From JAHBTB01 sp964451255 (lineage in GTDB: Bacteria; Armatimonadota; Fimbriimonadia; Fimbriimonadales; Fimbriimonadaceae), in the NCBI GenBank assembly GCA_964451255.1, contig CAYVHL010000002.1:248001-312000 (forward strand): a stretch of DNA of 64,000 nt, given 5' to 3'. Below, in pieces: positions 19,510 through 28,577 of this stretch. The notes below the pieces were generated by a model. That model was not told the DNA's origin, did not search any database, and saw only the letters and a program-made list of their open reading frames with translations. Both the position numbers and the translations under genes were made by a program. Numbering within the stretch: position 1 is the stretch's first letter; each line of letters begins with the position of its first letter.

Positions 19510-19974
19510 ATGCGTCCCCTCATCGTCACGCCCGAGGAAGGCAAGACCGTCCATGCGTTCGGTGACACGATCACGTTCAAGATGATCGGTGAGCAGTGTG
19601 GCAACGACCTTTCCATCGGGCATGCGACAGTGCCGCCAGGGGGAGGGCCGCCGTTGCACATCCATCACCGGGAACACGAGGTCTTCCTTACGATTTCAGG
19701 TGACCTCGAGGCTTTGGTCGACGGCGAGTGGCGGAAAGCACCCCCAGGTAGCGTGGTGTTCTTGCCGCGCGACGTGCCCCACCAGTTTCGCAACGCCGGT
19801 GACACACCTAGCACCCATTGGGTGATCTGCTCGCCGGGGGGTGGGTTCGAAAAGTTCTTTGAGCGGGCGGCGGAGATCTGGGCAATGCCCGGACCTCCGG
19901 ACTTCGGCTTGATCAAGCAGGCCGCCGAGGAGCACGGCATGGAACTCGTCGGTCGTCCACCCGAACCCCAGTAA
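19510..19974 (+). CDS. Cupin-domain protein
   Basis: A 154-residue single cupin barrel. Motif 1 is GGGPPLHIHHREHEVFLTISG, of which the HxH and Glu are metal ligands, and motif 2 is PRDVPHQFRN with the last His. This matches small quercetinase-like cupins of unknown substrate. A GGAGG site lies 6 nt before the ATG. It stands alone between the sialic operon and the channel gene. Enzymatic or sugar-binding roles are both possible. Confidence 0.8.
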   Translation: MRPLIVTPEEGKTVHAFGDTITFKMIGEQCGNDLSIGHATVPPGGGPPLHIHHREHEVFLTISGDLEALVDGEWRKAPPGSVVFLPRDVPHQFRNAGDTPSTHWVICSPGGGFEKFFERAAEIWAMPGPPDFGLIKQAAEEHGMELVGRPPEPQ

Positions 19975-20030
19975 GTCGCCGTCATGGACGGCGCGGCCCA
20001 AATCACGGCCGACCATAATCAGAACCGGCG

Positions 20031-20621
20031 ATGACGAAGGGGCGGGTCGAAGCGTTCAGCGACGGTGTGGTGGCGATCATCATCACCATCATGGTGTTGG
20101 AGTTCAAGACTCCCGCCACTGCGGGCCTTGCCGCGTTGCGGCACCTGCTCCCGACGCTCTCAGCGTACTTGCTCAGTTTCGTGTTGGTGGCGATCTACTG
20201 GAACAACCACCACCACATGTTGCACGCGGCAAAGCGGATCGACGGGGCGGTGCTGTGGGCGAACCACCACCTTTTGTTCTGGCTCTCCCTGGTGCCCTTC
20301 GCCATGAAGTGGATGGACCAGACGAGCTTCGGCCCCTTGCCGGTCGCGGTCTTTGGTTTCATCCAGATCATGTCGGCGATCGCCTACTTTGTCCTGACCC
20401 GCTGCCTGGTGAGGGTGAACGGAAAGGACTCGGACTTCGCCCACCGCATCGGGGGCGACGCCAAGGGTCGCCTGTCGGTCGTCATCTACCTGGTCGGAGT
20501 CGCGTGCGCCCTCTCCATGCCGTGGTTGGCGATAACACTTTATGCCGTCGTCGCGCTTATCTGGCTCGTCCCAGACAGGCGTTTCGCGGTCCACATGGGC
20601 GACAGTCCAGAAACCGAGTGA
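20031..20621 (+). CDS. TMEM175-family (DUF1211) potassium channel-like protein
   Basis: A 196-residue membrane protein with six predicted helices. Helix 1 carries RVEAFSDGVVAIIITIMVLE, the RxxxFSDxVxAI signature of bacterial TMEM175-like proteins, which form tetrameric K+ leak channels. WNNHHHML in helix 2-3 is also typical. It has a CATAAT box at 20014-20019 before the ATG. It is followed by the redoxin gene 19 nt on, likely a separate unit because that gene has its own -10-like box. Confidence 0.85.
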   Translation: MTKGRVEAFSDGVVAIIITIMVLEFKTPATAGLAALRHLLPTLSAYLLSFVLVAIYWNNHHHMLHAAKRIDGAVLWANHHLLFWLSLVPFAMKWMDQTSFGPLPVAVFGFIQIMSAIAYFVLTRCLVRVNGKDSDFAHRIGGDAKGRLSVVIYLVGVACALSMPWLAITLYAVVALIWLVPDRRFAVHMGDSPETE

Positions 20622-20640
20622 TCTCCGGTAAGGTAGGGCC

Positions 20641-21510
20641 ATGAAGGTCCGTCTAGGGACGCTCGTGGCGACGTTGGCACTCGCCGCCCTCACGTTCGGC
20701 CAAGTGAGCGGGGGCCCGTCGAAGCTCTCCGCCAAAGCGGAATCGGTCCTCGACTCGGTCGGCAAGCTCCGCTCCCTGCCCGACGACCAGCGACGGGTCG
20801 AGACCAAGAGGCTCGCCAAGGACATCGCGGCGTTGTCAGTCCCGAGCGAGAGGCTCCTTGCCGCGTCGATGCTCGCCAACCTCTCCACCGAGGGAGACTT
20901 CGGCCGCGACACCCTGCAGGCCGTGACCGACACCCTGGTCCTCGCCGTCAAGGGCGCGGACGGCCCGATCGACGACTTCGTCTTCGACCAACTCGCCGCC
21001 CTCAACAAGTACGAGGGCATGACGGTCGACTACTCCGGCAAGCCCTTCGCGGCGGCCAGGAAGCGGCTGGACGACCTCGACGCCAAACGGTCCAAGGTCG
21101 ACTTCACCCTCACCGACCTGAACGGCAAGGCGTGGACGTTGTCGCAGCTCAAGGGACATGTCGTGCTCGTCAACTTCTGGGCGACGTGGTGCCCACCGTG
21201 CCGCAAGGAGATGCCCGACATCGAAGAGCTGAGCAAGGAGTTCAAGGACCAAGGGTTGGTCGTGTTGGCGATCTCCGATGAGCCTAAGGACACCGTCGAA
21301 AAGTTCATCAAGGAGAAGGGCTACACCTACAACATCCTGCTCGACCCAGGCCGGAAGGTCGCGGGCGAGATGTACGAGGTCAGCGGCATCCCCAAGAACT
21401 TCATCTATGACCGCGAAGGGAAGCTGGTCGCCCAGTCCATCGACATGCGCACGCGCAAACAGTTCCTCGCCCTGCTCGCCAAGGCGGGCATCCACGAGAA
21501 GAGCCGGTGA
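20641..21510 (+). CDS. TlpA-like thiol:disulfide oxidoreductase, secreted
   Basis: A 289-residue exported protein with a signal peptide (residues 1-20, ending in FG). A helical N-terminal domain (about 25-145) of unknown role precedes a C-terminal AhpC/TSA-type thioredoxin domain (about 148-285) with NFWATWCPPCRKEMP; the redox pair is Cys184 and Cys187. GIPKNFIYDREGKLV holds the cis-Pro. Such proteins reduce cytochrome c or other periplasmic disulfides. The stop overlaps the next GTG by 4 nt (GTGA), so it is coupled to an aminotransferase gene. TAAGGT 6 nt before the ATG may be the -10. Confidence 0.9.
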   Translation: MKVRLGTLVATLALAALTFGQVSGGPSKLSAKAESVLDSVGKLRSLPDDQRRVETKRLAKDIAALSVPSERLLAASMLANLSTEGDFGRDTLQAVTDTLVLAVKGADGPIDDFVFDQLAALNKYEGMTVDYSGKPFAAARKRLDDLDAKRSKVDFTLTDLNGKAWTLSQLKGHVVLVNFWATWCPPCRKEMPDIEELSKEFKDQGLVVLAISDEPKDTVEKFIKEKGYTYNILLDPGRKVAGEMYEVSGIPKNFIYDREGKLVAQSIDMRTRKQFLALLAKAGIHEKSR

Positions 21511-22775
21511 CCAGGCGCGCTTTCCTCGCCAGCGCCATGTCGGTCGCGTTCACCGACCAGGCCCTGGCATTGGCGGAGAAAGCGGCAGGCCGGGCTCCGA
21601 CATGCGTCCAGGAGGCGGCCCAACATGAAGGTTTTTGGGGGCACATCCAGCAGGCCTTCACGCTCGACCGCAACATCGCCAACTTCAACAACGGCGGATG
21701 CTGCCCGTCGCCGCGCGCGGTCAACGAGGCCCTCAAGCGCTACCTGGACTACAGCAACCAGGCCCCCAGCTACTACATGTGGCGGCAGTTGGAGCCCGAG
21801 GTGGAAAACGTCCGGCGCGGCCTGGCGCGGCTCTTCGGGGCCGACCCGGAGGAGGTCGCCGTCACGCGCAACGCGAGCGAGTCCCTGGAGATCTGCCTCA
21901 ACGGGTTCGACCTCCAGCCCGGCGACGAGATCCTGACCACCACCCAGGACTACCCGCGCATGATCACGACGATCAAACAGCGCGAGTTGCGGGACAAGGT
22001 CAAGATGGTCCAGGTCGAGGAGCCAGCCCCGCCCCACCACGCCGAAGAAGTCGTCCGAGCCTTCGAAAAGGGCATCACGTCCAGAACCAAGCTGATGCTC
22101 GTCAGCCAGGTGGTCTTCCTCAACGGCACCATCAACCCGGTCCGCAAGGTGAAGGATCTGGCCGACCGCCACGGCATCCCCCTCATCGTGGACGGCGCCC
22201 ATGCCTTCGCCCAGTTCCCGTTCACCCGCGACGAACTCGACTGCGACTACTACGGCACCTCGCTGCACAAGTGGCTGATGGCCCCTGTCGGGACCGGCAT
22301 GCTCTGCGTCCGCAAGGGCAAGATCGAGGGCCTGTGGCCGCTCATGGCGGCGGGGAAGGAGCAATACAATGACATCCGCAAGTTCGAGGAGATCGGCACC
22401 CACCCGGCCGCCAACCACAACGCGGTCGCCGAGGCGCTCGCCTTCACCGAGATGATCGGCCTGGATCGCAAGGCGGCTCGCCTCCGCTACTTGCGCTCCC
22501 GCTGGGCGGACCGCCTCCAGCACGAGGAGAAGGTCGTCTTCCACACCAACCTGGCGCCGGAGTTCTCCTGCGGGCTGACGACAGTGGAGATCAAGGGGCT
22601 CGACCCCGTCGAGCTCAGCGGTTGGCTGCTCACGAAGAAGGGCGTGTTCACCACCACCATCAAGCACCCGCAGTTCCGGGGCATCCGCGTCACCCCGAAC
22701 GTCTACACGACGCTGGACGAGGTCGACCGGTTCGGCGAGGCGATGCTCGAGGCCGTCCGGCACGGGATTGGGTGA
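21507..22775 (+). CDS. Class V PLP aminotransferase (isopenicillin N epimerase-like), Tat-type N-terminus
   Basis: A 422-residue fold-type I PLP enzyme. The PLP lysine is in SLHKWLMAPVGTG (Lys about 255), the Asp that holds the pyridine nitrogen is in IVDGAHAF, and TRNASESLEI is the phosphate-binding turn. This is the CefD/isopenicillin N epimerase-like branch of the cysteine desulfurase superfamily. The N-terminus MTRRAFLASAMSVAFTDQALA has twin arginines and a weak hydrophobic stretch, consistent with a Tat signal and folded export with cofactor. It is coupled to the TlpA-like gene. Substrate unknown; no beta-lactam genes are nearby. Confidence 0.85.
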   Translation: MTRRAFLASAMSVAFTDQALALAEKAAGRAPTCVQEAAQHEGFWGHIQQAFTLDRNIANFNNGGCCPSPRAVNEALKRYLDYSNQAPSYYMWRQLEPEVENVRRGLARLFGADPEEVAVTRNASESLEICLNGFDLQPGDEILTTTQDYPRMITTIKQRELRDKVKMVQVEEPAPPHHAEEVVRAFEKGITSRTKLMLVSQVVFLNGTINPVRKVKDLADRHGIPLIVDGAHAFAQFPFTRDELDCDYYGTSLHKWLMAPVGTGMLCVRKGKIEGLWPLMAAGKEQYNDIRKFEEIGTHPAANHNAVAEALAFTEMIGLDRKAARLRYLRSRWADRLQHEEKVVFHTNLAPEFSCGLTTVEIKGLDPVELSGWLLTKKGVFTTTIKHPQFRGIRVTPNVYTTLDEVDRFGEAMLEAVRHGIG

Positions 22776-23077
22776 GGGGCAGGAGGAGCCGAAGACCTTT
22801 GCCGCTCGGCCCAGGCTCGTTACGAGTGGTCCAATGCACTTTGGTGCGGCGACTACGACCCGTGGGCGGGCGACTCCGCACATTGATAGGGCGCCAGAGA
22901 GGTTTGGGAAGCCTTCTTGGAGCCTTGATGCTCCATCAATGGGCGAAGCTAGATCATAAACGGGCGGAGGACGACCCGCTAACCTCCAGAATCTCGCCGG
23001 ACCGACCGAAGATCAAAGCATCTTTGCGACACCAGGCGCGGTTAGGTGGCGTCCGGGCCGCGGGGAGGCAAGATCAA
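22776..23077 (+). other. Intergenic region, 302 nt
   Basis: No gene was recognised. A 7-bp inverted pair CATTGAT/ATCAATG (22881-22887 and 22935-22941) and the string CATAAA near 22955 are the only possible signals. GGGGAGG near 23061 serves the following FN3 gene. Confidence 0.4.
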
Positions 23078-23725
23078 ATGGCACAGAACGCCTTTCAACT
23101 CAAATCAGACGCCCAACTGCTCGCCATCGGGCAGCACGCTGCGACAGTGATCCCGACGGCCGACCCCGGCTACGGCACGGACGCGGCTCAGAATGCGGCT
23201 CTAACCGCCGCCAACACCGCCCTGGCGGCCGCGATCACGGCCGCCCAGACCGCCCGCGACGCCAGCAAGGCCGCGACACAGCAGAAGCTCGCCGCCCGAC
23301 AGGCGTCCATCGCCGCACTCAGCTCCATCGGGGCCACGATCTACAACAACCCGGCCGTCACCGACCAGATGATCGCCAACGCCGGGTACGCCGTGCACGA
23401 CACGACCGCGACCAAACACGCCCCGATCCAGCCGACCGGGCTGGCGGCGACGCCCGACTCGTCGGGGACCGTCCTGCTCGCGTGGTCGGGCGGGGGGAAC
23501 GTCTATGGGACGATCTACTCTGTCGAGGGCCGCGCCCTCGACACCGACCCCTGGACGACGGTGACCAACACCAAGCGCCGGAGCGTGTCCGTGCCCGGGT
23601 TCACGCCAGGGCAGACATACTGGTTCCGGGTGACGGCCTCCAACAACGGACTGACCTCGGTGGCCTCGGCCCCCGTCGCCATCTGGGGCGAGACCGGCGT
23701 CCTCGAACTGCCCGCCGCCGCCTGA
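23078..23725 (+). CDS. Fibronectin type III domain protein
   Basis: A 215-residue protein without a signal peptide. Residues 1-110 are Ala/Thr/Gln-rich and helical, with AALTAANTALAAAITAAQTA suggesting a coiled coil. Residues about 122-210 form one FN3 sandwich (PTGLAATPDSSGTVLLAWSG to TYWFRVTASNNG). FN3 domains mediate binding and occur in secreted enzymes, surface proteins and phage-tail proteins. No phage genes are near. The ATG at 23078 has GGGGAGG about 10 nt upstream, and a hairpin follows the stop, so it is a single-gene unit. Confidence 0.7.
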   Translation: MAQNAFQLKSDAQLLAIGQHAATVIPTADPGYGTDAAQNAALTAANTALAAAITAAQTARDASKAATQQKLAARQASIAALSSIGATIYNNPAVTDQMIANAGYAVHDTTATKHAPIQPTGLAATPDSSGTVLLAWSGGGNVYGTIYSVEGRALDTDPWTTVTNTKRRSVSVPGFTPGQTYWFRVTASNNGLTSVASAPVAIWGETGVLELPAAA

Positions 23726-23746
23726 ACCGGATGGCGCACGACGACA

Positions 23747-23780
23747 GGGGCCTTGTTCCGACGCATGCGGGACGGGGCCC
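23747..23780 (+). terminator. Hairpin terminator after FN3 gene
   Basis: GGGCC (23748-23752) pairs with GGCCC (23776-23780) and GTTCC (23755-23759) with GGGAC (23769-23773), 22 nt after the stop. A short TT follows. Confidence 0.5.
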
Positions 23781-23860
23781 TTGACATGTGCGGTGCAAAC
23801 GAAGCGGAGTCAAACCACATGGCTCCAACGCGACGCGGCCTGCCCGGGTAACTTGGGTCT

Positions 23861-26656
23861 ATGTTGGCGGCGATCCTCCTGCATTCCCTGGCCGAGTCTC
23901 CGCGCCTCGACGTCGATTTCGACTCCGACTGGAGCTTCTACCGAGCACGAGGCGAGGAGAAGACCTTGCCCGCCGACGCCAAGTGGCGCGACGTGAACCT
24001 GCCGCACGACTTCCAGATCGAAGACAGGCCTAAGGAGGACTTCAAGCCCGGAGTCGATGTGACGAAGGGGCAGTGGGCGTTCAAGCTCGGCGACGACCCA
24101 GCCTGGGCCAAAACCGACTTCGACCATAACGACTGGCAGATGGTGCAGGGTGTCGGAACCTGGGGCACGGTTCTCGGGGACAAGCACTCGGACAGCTACG
24201 GCTGGTACCGTCGCCACGTCACGCTTCCCCGGGGCAAGGACGCCCGGATCAGCGTCGGCAAGATCGACGACTGTGACGAGGCGTTCTTCAACGGGGTCAA
24301 AATCGGCGCGACCGGCTCGATGCCGCCCCACTACGAGACCGCGTGGACGGTCTCCCGCAACTACTCCGTCCCGGGCAAGCTCGTCAAAGGCGGCGGCAAG
24401 GACGTCCTCGCCATCCGGGTCTACAACGGCGAGGGGGACGGCGGGCTGTATGCGGCGGGCACCCCGCGTAAAGTCGTCGGGCCGTTCGACACCGACGCGA
24501 AAGACGGCCAGGCCACGGGTTTCACCGTCGGCGGGCTGGGTTGGTACCGCAAAAAGTTCGACGTCCCGGCGGATTGGAAGGGGAAGCGGGTCGAACTCAA
24601 CTTCGACGGCGTCTATATGCGCGCCCGCATCTGGGTGAACAAGCACCTGGCCTATGAGCACCCCTATGGCTACACGCCCTTTCACTTTCCGCTCAAGAAC
24701 CTGAACTACGGGGGTGACAACGAGATCGTCGTCCAAGTGGACTCGACGCCGACCAACAGCCGCTGGTACACCGGCTCGGGCATCTATCGGCAGGTGCGCC
24801 TGACCGTGACCGAACCGGTCTACTTCAAGACCTGGGGCACCCGGGTCGAGACGCTGGACATCAGCCCCGACGACGCCAGCATGCAGGTGCGGACGACGGT
24901 CGCCAACGACCTGCCGACCAACGCCGACTTAAGGCTCGTCCAGAAAATGGTCGCGCCAAACGGGCTGACGGCCTGGTCCTCCGACGTCGGCTTAGTCGTG
25001 CCCGCCGACGGTGGGCAGACCCAGAACGCCAAGTTCCGCATCAGCAGCCCGATGCTTTGGACGCCGGACAACCCGAACCTCTACAAACTGGTCTCGGAGA
25101 TCCGTTCGGGCGACAAGGTGCTGGACGTCCAGACGACGACCTTTGGTGTGCGGACCGTCACAGTGAACGCCAAGACGGGCATCCTGCTCAACGGCAACCC
25201 GGTCGACCTGCACGGCGGCTGCGTCCACCACGACAACGGCCCGCTCGGGTCGGTCTCGCTTCCCGCCGTCGAGGAGCGCAAGGTCCGGATCATGAAGGCG
25301 TGCGGATACAACGCCATCCGCACTGCCCACAACCCGGCGTCCAGCGCCCTTCTCGACGCCTGCGACAAGCTCGGCATGCTCGTCCTGGAAGAAGCCTTCG
25401 ACAACTGGAACCGCCCCAAGGGCAGCAACTACAACGAATACTTCCAGGAGTGGTGGCAGAAGGACTTGGACGCGATGGTCGGACGCGACGCGAACCGCCC
25501 TTCCGTGATCATGTGGAGCATGGGGAACGAAATCCCCGAACAGGCCGATCCTCTAGGGGCCCAGACCGCCAAGATGCTACGCGACTACGTCAAGGCCGCC
25601 GACCATACCCGGCCCGTGACGATGGCAGCGTTCCCGATCGGTGACGGCTGGCCCAGGCTAGAGAGCACCTATGCGAGCATGGACGTCGAGGGGTTGAACT
25701 ACATGGCCGACCAGTTCGACGCCATCCACGCCGCCCATCCGGACCGCGTCTTGATGACGACCGAGTCGCAGTCGCCACACATGTTCGACGGGCTCATGCA
25801 GGTCCGAGACCATAGCTATGTGGTCGGCGACTTCATCTGGGCGGGGTGGGACTATCTCGGCGAAGTCGGCGTCGGCCGGGTGATCCGTCCTGGCGAGCCG
25901 AACGGGTTCTTCGGCGACTTCCCGTTCATCGCCACAGGTTCCGGCGAGATCGACCTGGTCGGACGCCGCAAACCACAGTCGTATTACCGGCAGATTCTCT
26001 TCGGCGGCAAGGACGTGTTGGCCGCCTTCACCGAACCGGCCGACGACAAGTACCAGGTGAGCGGCTGGGGCTGGTTCGACGACCACGAGAGTTGGACTTG
26101 GCCCGGACTCGGCGGCAAGCCGATCCGCGTACGGGTCTATTCCTCGTTCCCGTCTGTCAAGCTGTTCCTTAACGGTCAGGAAGTGGGTTCGGCCCCGACG
26201 ACCCGGGCCGAGAAGTACCTGGCGGTGTTCACTGTCCCGTACCAGCCGGGCAAGCTCGAGGCGGTCGGATATGACGCCGACGGCAAGGAGCAAAAGCGCT
26301 GGTCGCTCCAGTCCGCTACCACGCCGACACACGTCAAGATCTCGATCGAACGCGACCGTCTCAAAGCGGACGGAGCCGACCTCGCCTATGTGACGGTGAC
26401 GATCGTCGACGACAACGGCAACCGTGTGCCGACGGCGGAGAACGAGGTGACCTTCGACGTCAGCGGCCCGGTCACGTTGGCGGCCACGGGAAACGGCAGC
26501 CCGACGGACGCCCACAGCTTCCAGTCGAAGTCCCACGTCTGTTGGCAAGGGCGGGTCACAGCGATCCTCCGCACCCAGCAGAAGGCGGGCAAGGTAACGG
26601 TGAAAGTGCGAGCGAAGGGGCTGGTGGGCGGGCAGATCACGTTGACGGTCGAGTGA
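23861..26656 (+). CDS. GH2 beta-galactosidase-like glycoside hydrolase, secreted
   Basis: A 931-residue family 2 enzyme. A short N-terminal hydrophobic stretch (MLAAILLHSLAESPR) may be a signal. The sugar-binding jelly roll spans about 30-275, an Ig-like domain about 285-400, and the TIM barrel about 400-690. The acid/base Glu is in SMGNEIPEQ (Glu557) and the nucleophile in MTTESQS (Glu635). RTAHNPASSALLDACDKLGM is the usual strand-2 region. C-terminal Ig-like domains (DUF4982 and a BIG-like module) resemble Bacteroides-type galactosidases. Beta-galactosidase is likeliest; beta-glucuronidase or mannosidase cannot be excluded. TAACTT at 23849-23854 lies 6 nt before the ATG. Confidence 0.9.
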   Translation: MLAAILLHSLAESPRLDVDFDSDWSFYRARGEEKTLPADAKWRDVNLPHDFQIEDRPKEDFKPGVDVTKGQWAFKLGDDPAWAKTDFDHNDWQMVQGVGTWGTVLGDKHSDSYGWYRRHVTLPRGKDARISVGKIDDCDEAFFNGVKIGATGSMPPHYETAWTVSRNYSVPGKLVKGGGKDVLAIRVYNGEGDGGLYAAGTPRKVVGPFDTDAKDGQATGFTVGGLGWYRKKFDVPADWKGKRVELNFDGVYMRARIWVNKHLAYEHPYGYTPFHFPLKNLNYGGDNEIVVQVDSTPTNSRWYTGSGIYRQVRLTVTEPVYFKTWGTRVETLDISPDDASMQVRTTVANDLPTNADLRLVQKMVAPNGLTAWSSDVGLVVPADGGQTQNAKFRISSPMLWTPDNPNLYKLVSEIRSGDKVLDVQTTTFGVRTVTVNAKTGILLNGNPVDLHGGCVHHDNGPLGSVSLPAVEERKVRIMKACGYNAIRTAHNPASSALLDACDKLGMLVLEEAFDNWNRPKGSNYNEYFQEWWQKDLDAMVGRDANRPSVIMWSMGNEIPEQADPLGAQTAKMLRDYVKAADHTRPVTMAAFPIGDGWPRLESTYASMDVEGLNYMADQFDAIHAAHPDRVLMTTESQSPHMFDGLMQVRDHSYVVGDFIWAGWDYLGEVGVGRVIRPGEPNGFFGDFPFIATGSGEIDLVGRRKPQSYYRQILFGGKDVLAAFTEPADDKYQVSGWGWFDDHESWTWPGLGGKPIRVRVYSSFPSVKLFLNGQEVGSAPTTRAEKYLAVFTVPYQPGKLEAVGYDADGKEQKRWSLQSATTPTHVKISIERDRLKADGADLAYVTVTIVDDNGNRVPTAENEVTFDVSGPVTLAATGNGSPTDAHSFQSKSHVCWQGRVTAILRTQQKAGKVTVKVRAKGLVGGQITLTVE

Positions 26657-26708
26657 CGTAAGCCCGGTCTTCCCATGGGACCGTGCGTTCGTCCGAGGGT
26701 GATGTTGC

Positions 26709-26714
26709 TAGACT
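26709..26714 (+). promoter_or_regulatory. Leaderless-type promoter of class III aminotransferase
   Basis: TAGACT with TGC upstream (extended -10) ends 5 nt before the ATG at 26720, so transcription should begin at or within a base or two of the start codon. Confidence 0.5.
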
Positions 26715-26719
26715 CAAAC

Positions 26720-27973
26720 ATGGATTCGGACGCGTTGCAAGCGCACGTGGTGGGGCAGTACACCGAGCACGTCAACCCCGCCTTAGCCAAACTGATGAAC
26801 TTCGCCGGGTTTTCGGTCGAGCAAAGCGCCGAAGGCTGTGAGCTTGTCGACCACGAAGGCAGACGGTATTTGGACTTTCTCGGCGGCTACGGCGTCTTCT
26901 CGCTTGGCCACCGCCATCCCAAGGTCGTCGCGGCGGCCAAGAGGCAACTCGACCTGATGCCTCTGAGCAGCAAGGTCTTTTTCAACCCGGTTCAGGCGGA
27001 ACTGGCCGAGCAGCTCGCCAAACGGGCTCCATCTGGGCTGGATCTCACATTCTTCAGTAACTCCGGCACCGAAGCGGTCGAGGCCGCATTGAAGTTCGCT
27101 CGCAAGGCGACTGGTCGCACCAAGATCGTCTCAACCCACAATTCTTTCCACGGCAAGTCGATGGGATCGTTGAGCGTCACCGGACGTGACAAGACGCGGG
27201 TGCCGTTCGAGCCCCTTGTTCCCGGGGTCAGCTTTGTCCCCTATGGCGACGCGGACGCGGCGGCCGGCGCCGTCGACAGCCAGACCGCCGCGTTCATCGT
27301 GGAGCCTCTGCAGGGCGAGGGGGGTATCAACGTGCCGCCGCCGGGATATCTGTCCAAACTGCGAGACATCACGAAGAAGGCGGGTGCTCTGCTGATCGCC
27401 GACGAAGTCCAGACGGGCTTTGGTCGGACGGGGCTTATGTTCGCCTGCGAGCGGGACGGCGTCTCGCCAGACCTGATGACCCTTGGCAAGGCCCTGGGCG
27501 GCGGCGTCATGCCAATCGGCGCGACGATGGGGACCGCCGACGTGTGGGCCCAGGTCTTCGGAGAAAACCCCCTTCTGCACACGAGCACATTCGGGGGCAA
27601 CCCGTTAGCCTGTGCGGCCGGTTTGGCAGCCATCGAGGTCACAGAGGAGGAGGGACTCGTCGAACGGAGCCGGGTCAACGGGACGTATCTCAAAGAGAAG
27701 CTGGTCGAAGTCCAGGAAAGACAGCCGCTTCTCAAGGACGTGCGTGGCCTTGGTCTCATGGTCGGGGTCGAGTTCACGATGGACGAGGTCGGCGAGCTAG
27801 CCATCGCGCAGATGTCGAAGCGCGGGCTCGTCGCCGCCTACACATTGAACAATCCGCGTGTGATCCGGTTCGAGCCCCCGCTCATCGTGAGCGAAGCGCA
27901 GATCGACCGTGCGGTCGGGATATTCGACGAGGCGGTCACGGAGACGGCGGACATCCTTGCGGCGTTGGTTTGA
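26720..27973 (+). CDS. Class III PLP aminotransferase (ornithine/acetylornithine/putrescine type)
   Basis: A 417-residue fold-type I aminotransferase. SNSGTEAVEAALKFARKATG binds PLP phosphate, VEPLQGEGG and IADEVQTGFGRTG are the family signatures, and the PLP Lys is in TLGKALGGG (Lys about 257). Similarity to the ArgD/RocD/putrescine aminotransferase branch is clear, but the substrate is not. No arg genes adjoin it. I chose ATG 26720 (MDSDALQAH) over an upstream in-frame ATG because a TAGACT box sits immediately before it. GrpE follows after 49 nt. Confidence 0.9.
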   Translation: MDSDALQAHVVGQYTEHVNPALAKLMNFAGFSVEQSAEGCELVDHEGRRYLDFLGGYGVFSLGHRHPKVVAAAKRQLDLMPLSSKVFFNPVQAELAEQLAKRAPSGLDLTFFSNSGTEAVEAALKFARKATGRTKIVSTHNSFHGKSMGSLSVTGRDKTRVPFEPLVPGVSFVPYGDADAAAGAVDSQTAAFIVEPLQGEGGINVPPPGYLSKLRDITKKAGALLIADEVQTGFGRTGLMFACERDGVSPDLMTLGKALGGGVMPIGATMGTADVWAQVFGENPLLHTSTFGGNPLACAAGLAAIEVTEEEGLVERSRVNGTYLKEKLVEVQERQPLLKDVRGLGLMVGVEFTMDEVGELAIAQMSKRGLVAAYTLNNPRVIRFEPPLIVSEAQIDRAVGIFDEAVTETADILAALV

Positions 27974-28022
27974 CCTGGGCCGGAGCCGCTCCCGGCGGTA
28001 CCATTTGAACCTGAAACAGCCT

Positions 28023-28577
28023 ATGAGCGACGTGGAGAACATCGAACGAGAGACCACCCTGGAGCCGGGCGCGGCGCCTGAGACCGACGAGCCCGTCGAG
28101 GAGCAAGCTGATCCCCGGGACTCGATCATTGCGGCTTTGACCGCCGAACGGGACCGCCTGAAGGAACAGCTCGTCTATACGATGGCCGAGGCCCAGAACG
28201 TCCAAAAGCGTTTGCGCCAGACCTTCGAGCAGGACAAGAAGTATGCGGGCGAGCCGCTGGTCCGCGAACTCGTACCGGTGATCGATAACTTCGAGCGGTC
28301 GCTCGCCGCCTTTGAGAAGGGTGCGGGGGCGGACGCCCTCGCGGACGGTGTCCGGGCCGTGCACAAACAGCTTCTGAAGGCGTTGGAACAAGCAGGCGTC
28401 AAGCGCGTCCCATCGGTCGGCAGAGCCTTTGAACCGGAAGTCCACGAGGCCCTGGTCGTCGTGGAGACCGACGAGGTCCCCGACAACACGGTTCTGGACG
28501 AGATCGAGCCAGGCTACGTGATGTACGACCGGCTCGTGCGCCCGGCGAGGGTCCGCGTCAGCCAGAAGCCCTCATGA
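28023..28577 (+). CDS. grpE: GrpE, nucleotide exchange factor for DnaK
   Basis: A 184-residue GrpE. The acidic, disordered N-terminus (residues 1-35) is followed by the long dimerisation helix with LKEQLVYTMAEAQNVQKRLR and the C-terminal beta domain ending in GYVMYDRLVRPARVRVSQ, the family signature. It releases ADP from DnaK. dnaK and dnaJ are not adjacent. A TACCAT box at 27999-28004 could be its -10. Its stop overlaps the glmM start (ATGA). Confidence 0.95.
   Translation: MSDVENIERETTLEPGAAPETDEPVEEQADPRDSIIAALTAERDRLKEQLVYTMAEAQNVQKRLRQTFEQDKKYAGEPLVRELVPVIDNFERSLAAFEKGAGADALADGVRAVHKQLLKALEQAGVKRVPSVGRAFEPEVHEALVVVETDEVPDNTVLDEIEPGYVMYDRLVRPARVRVSQKPS

Noticed and set aside
23078..23725. 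FN3 protein as part of a phage tail region
   Set aside because: No terminase, capsid, tail or integrase gene is nearby, and no att-like repeats were found.
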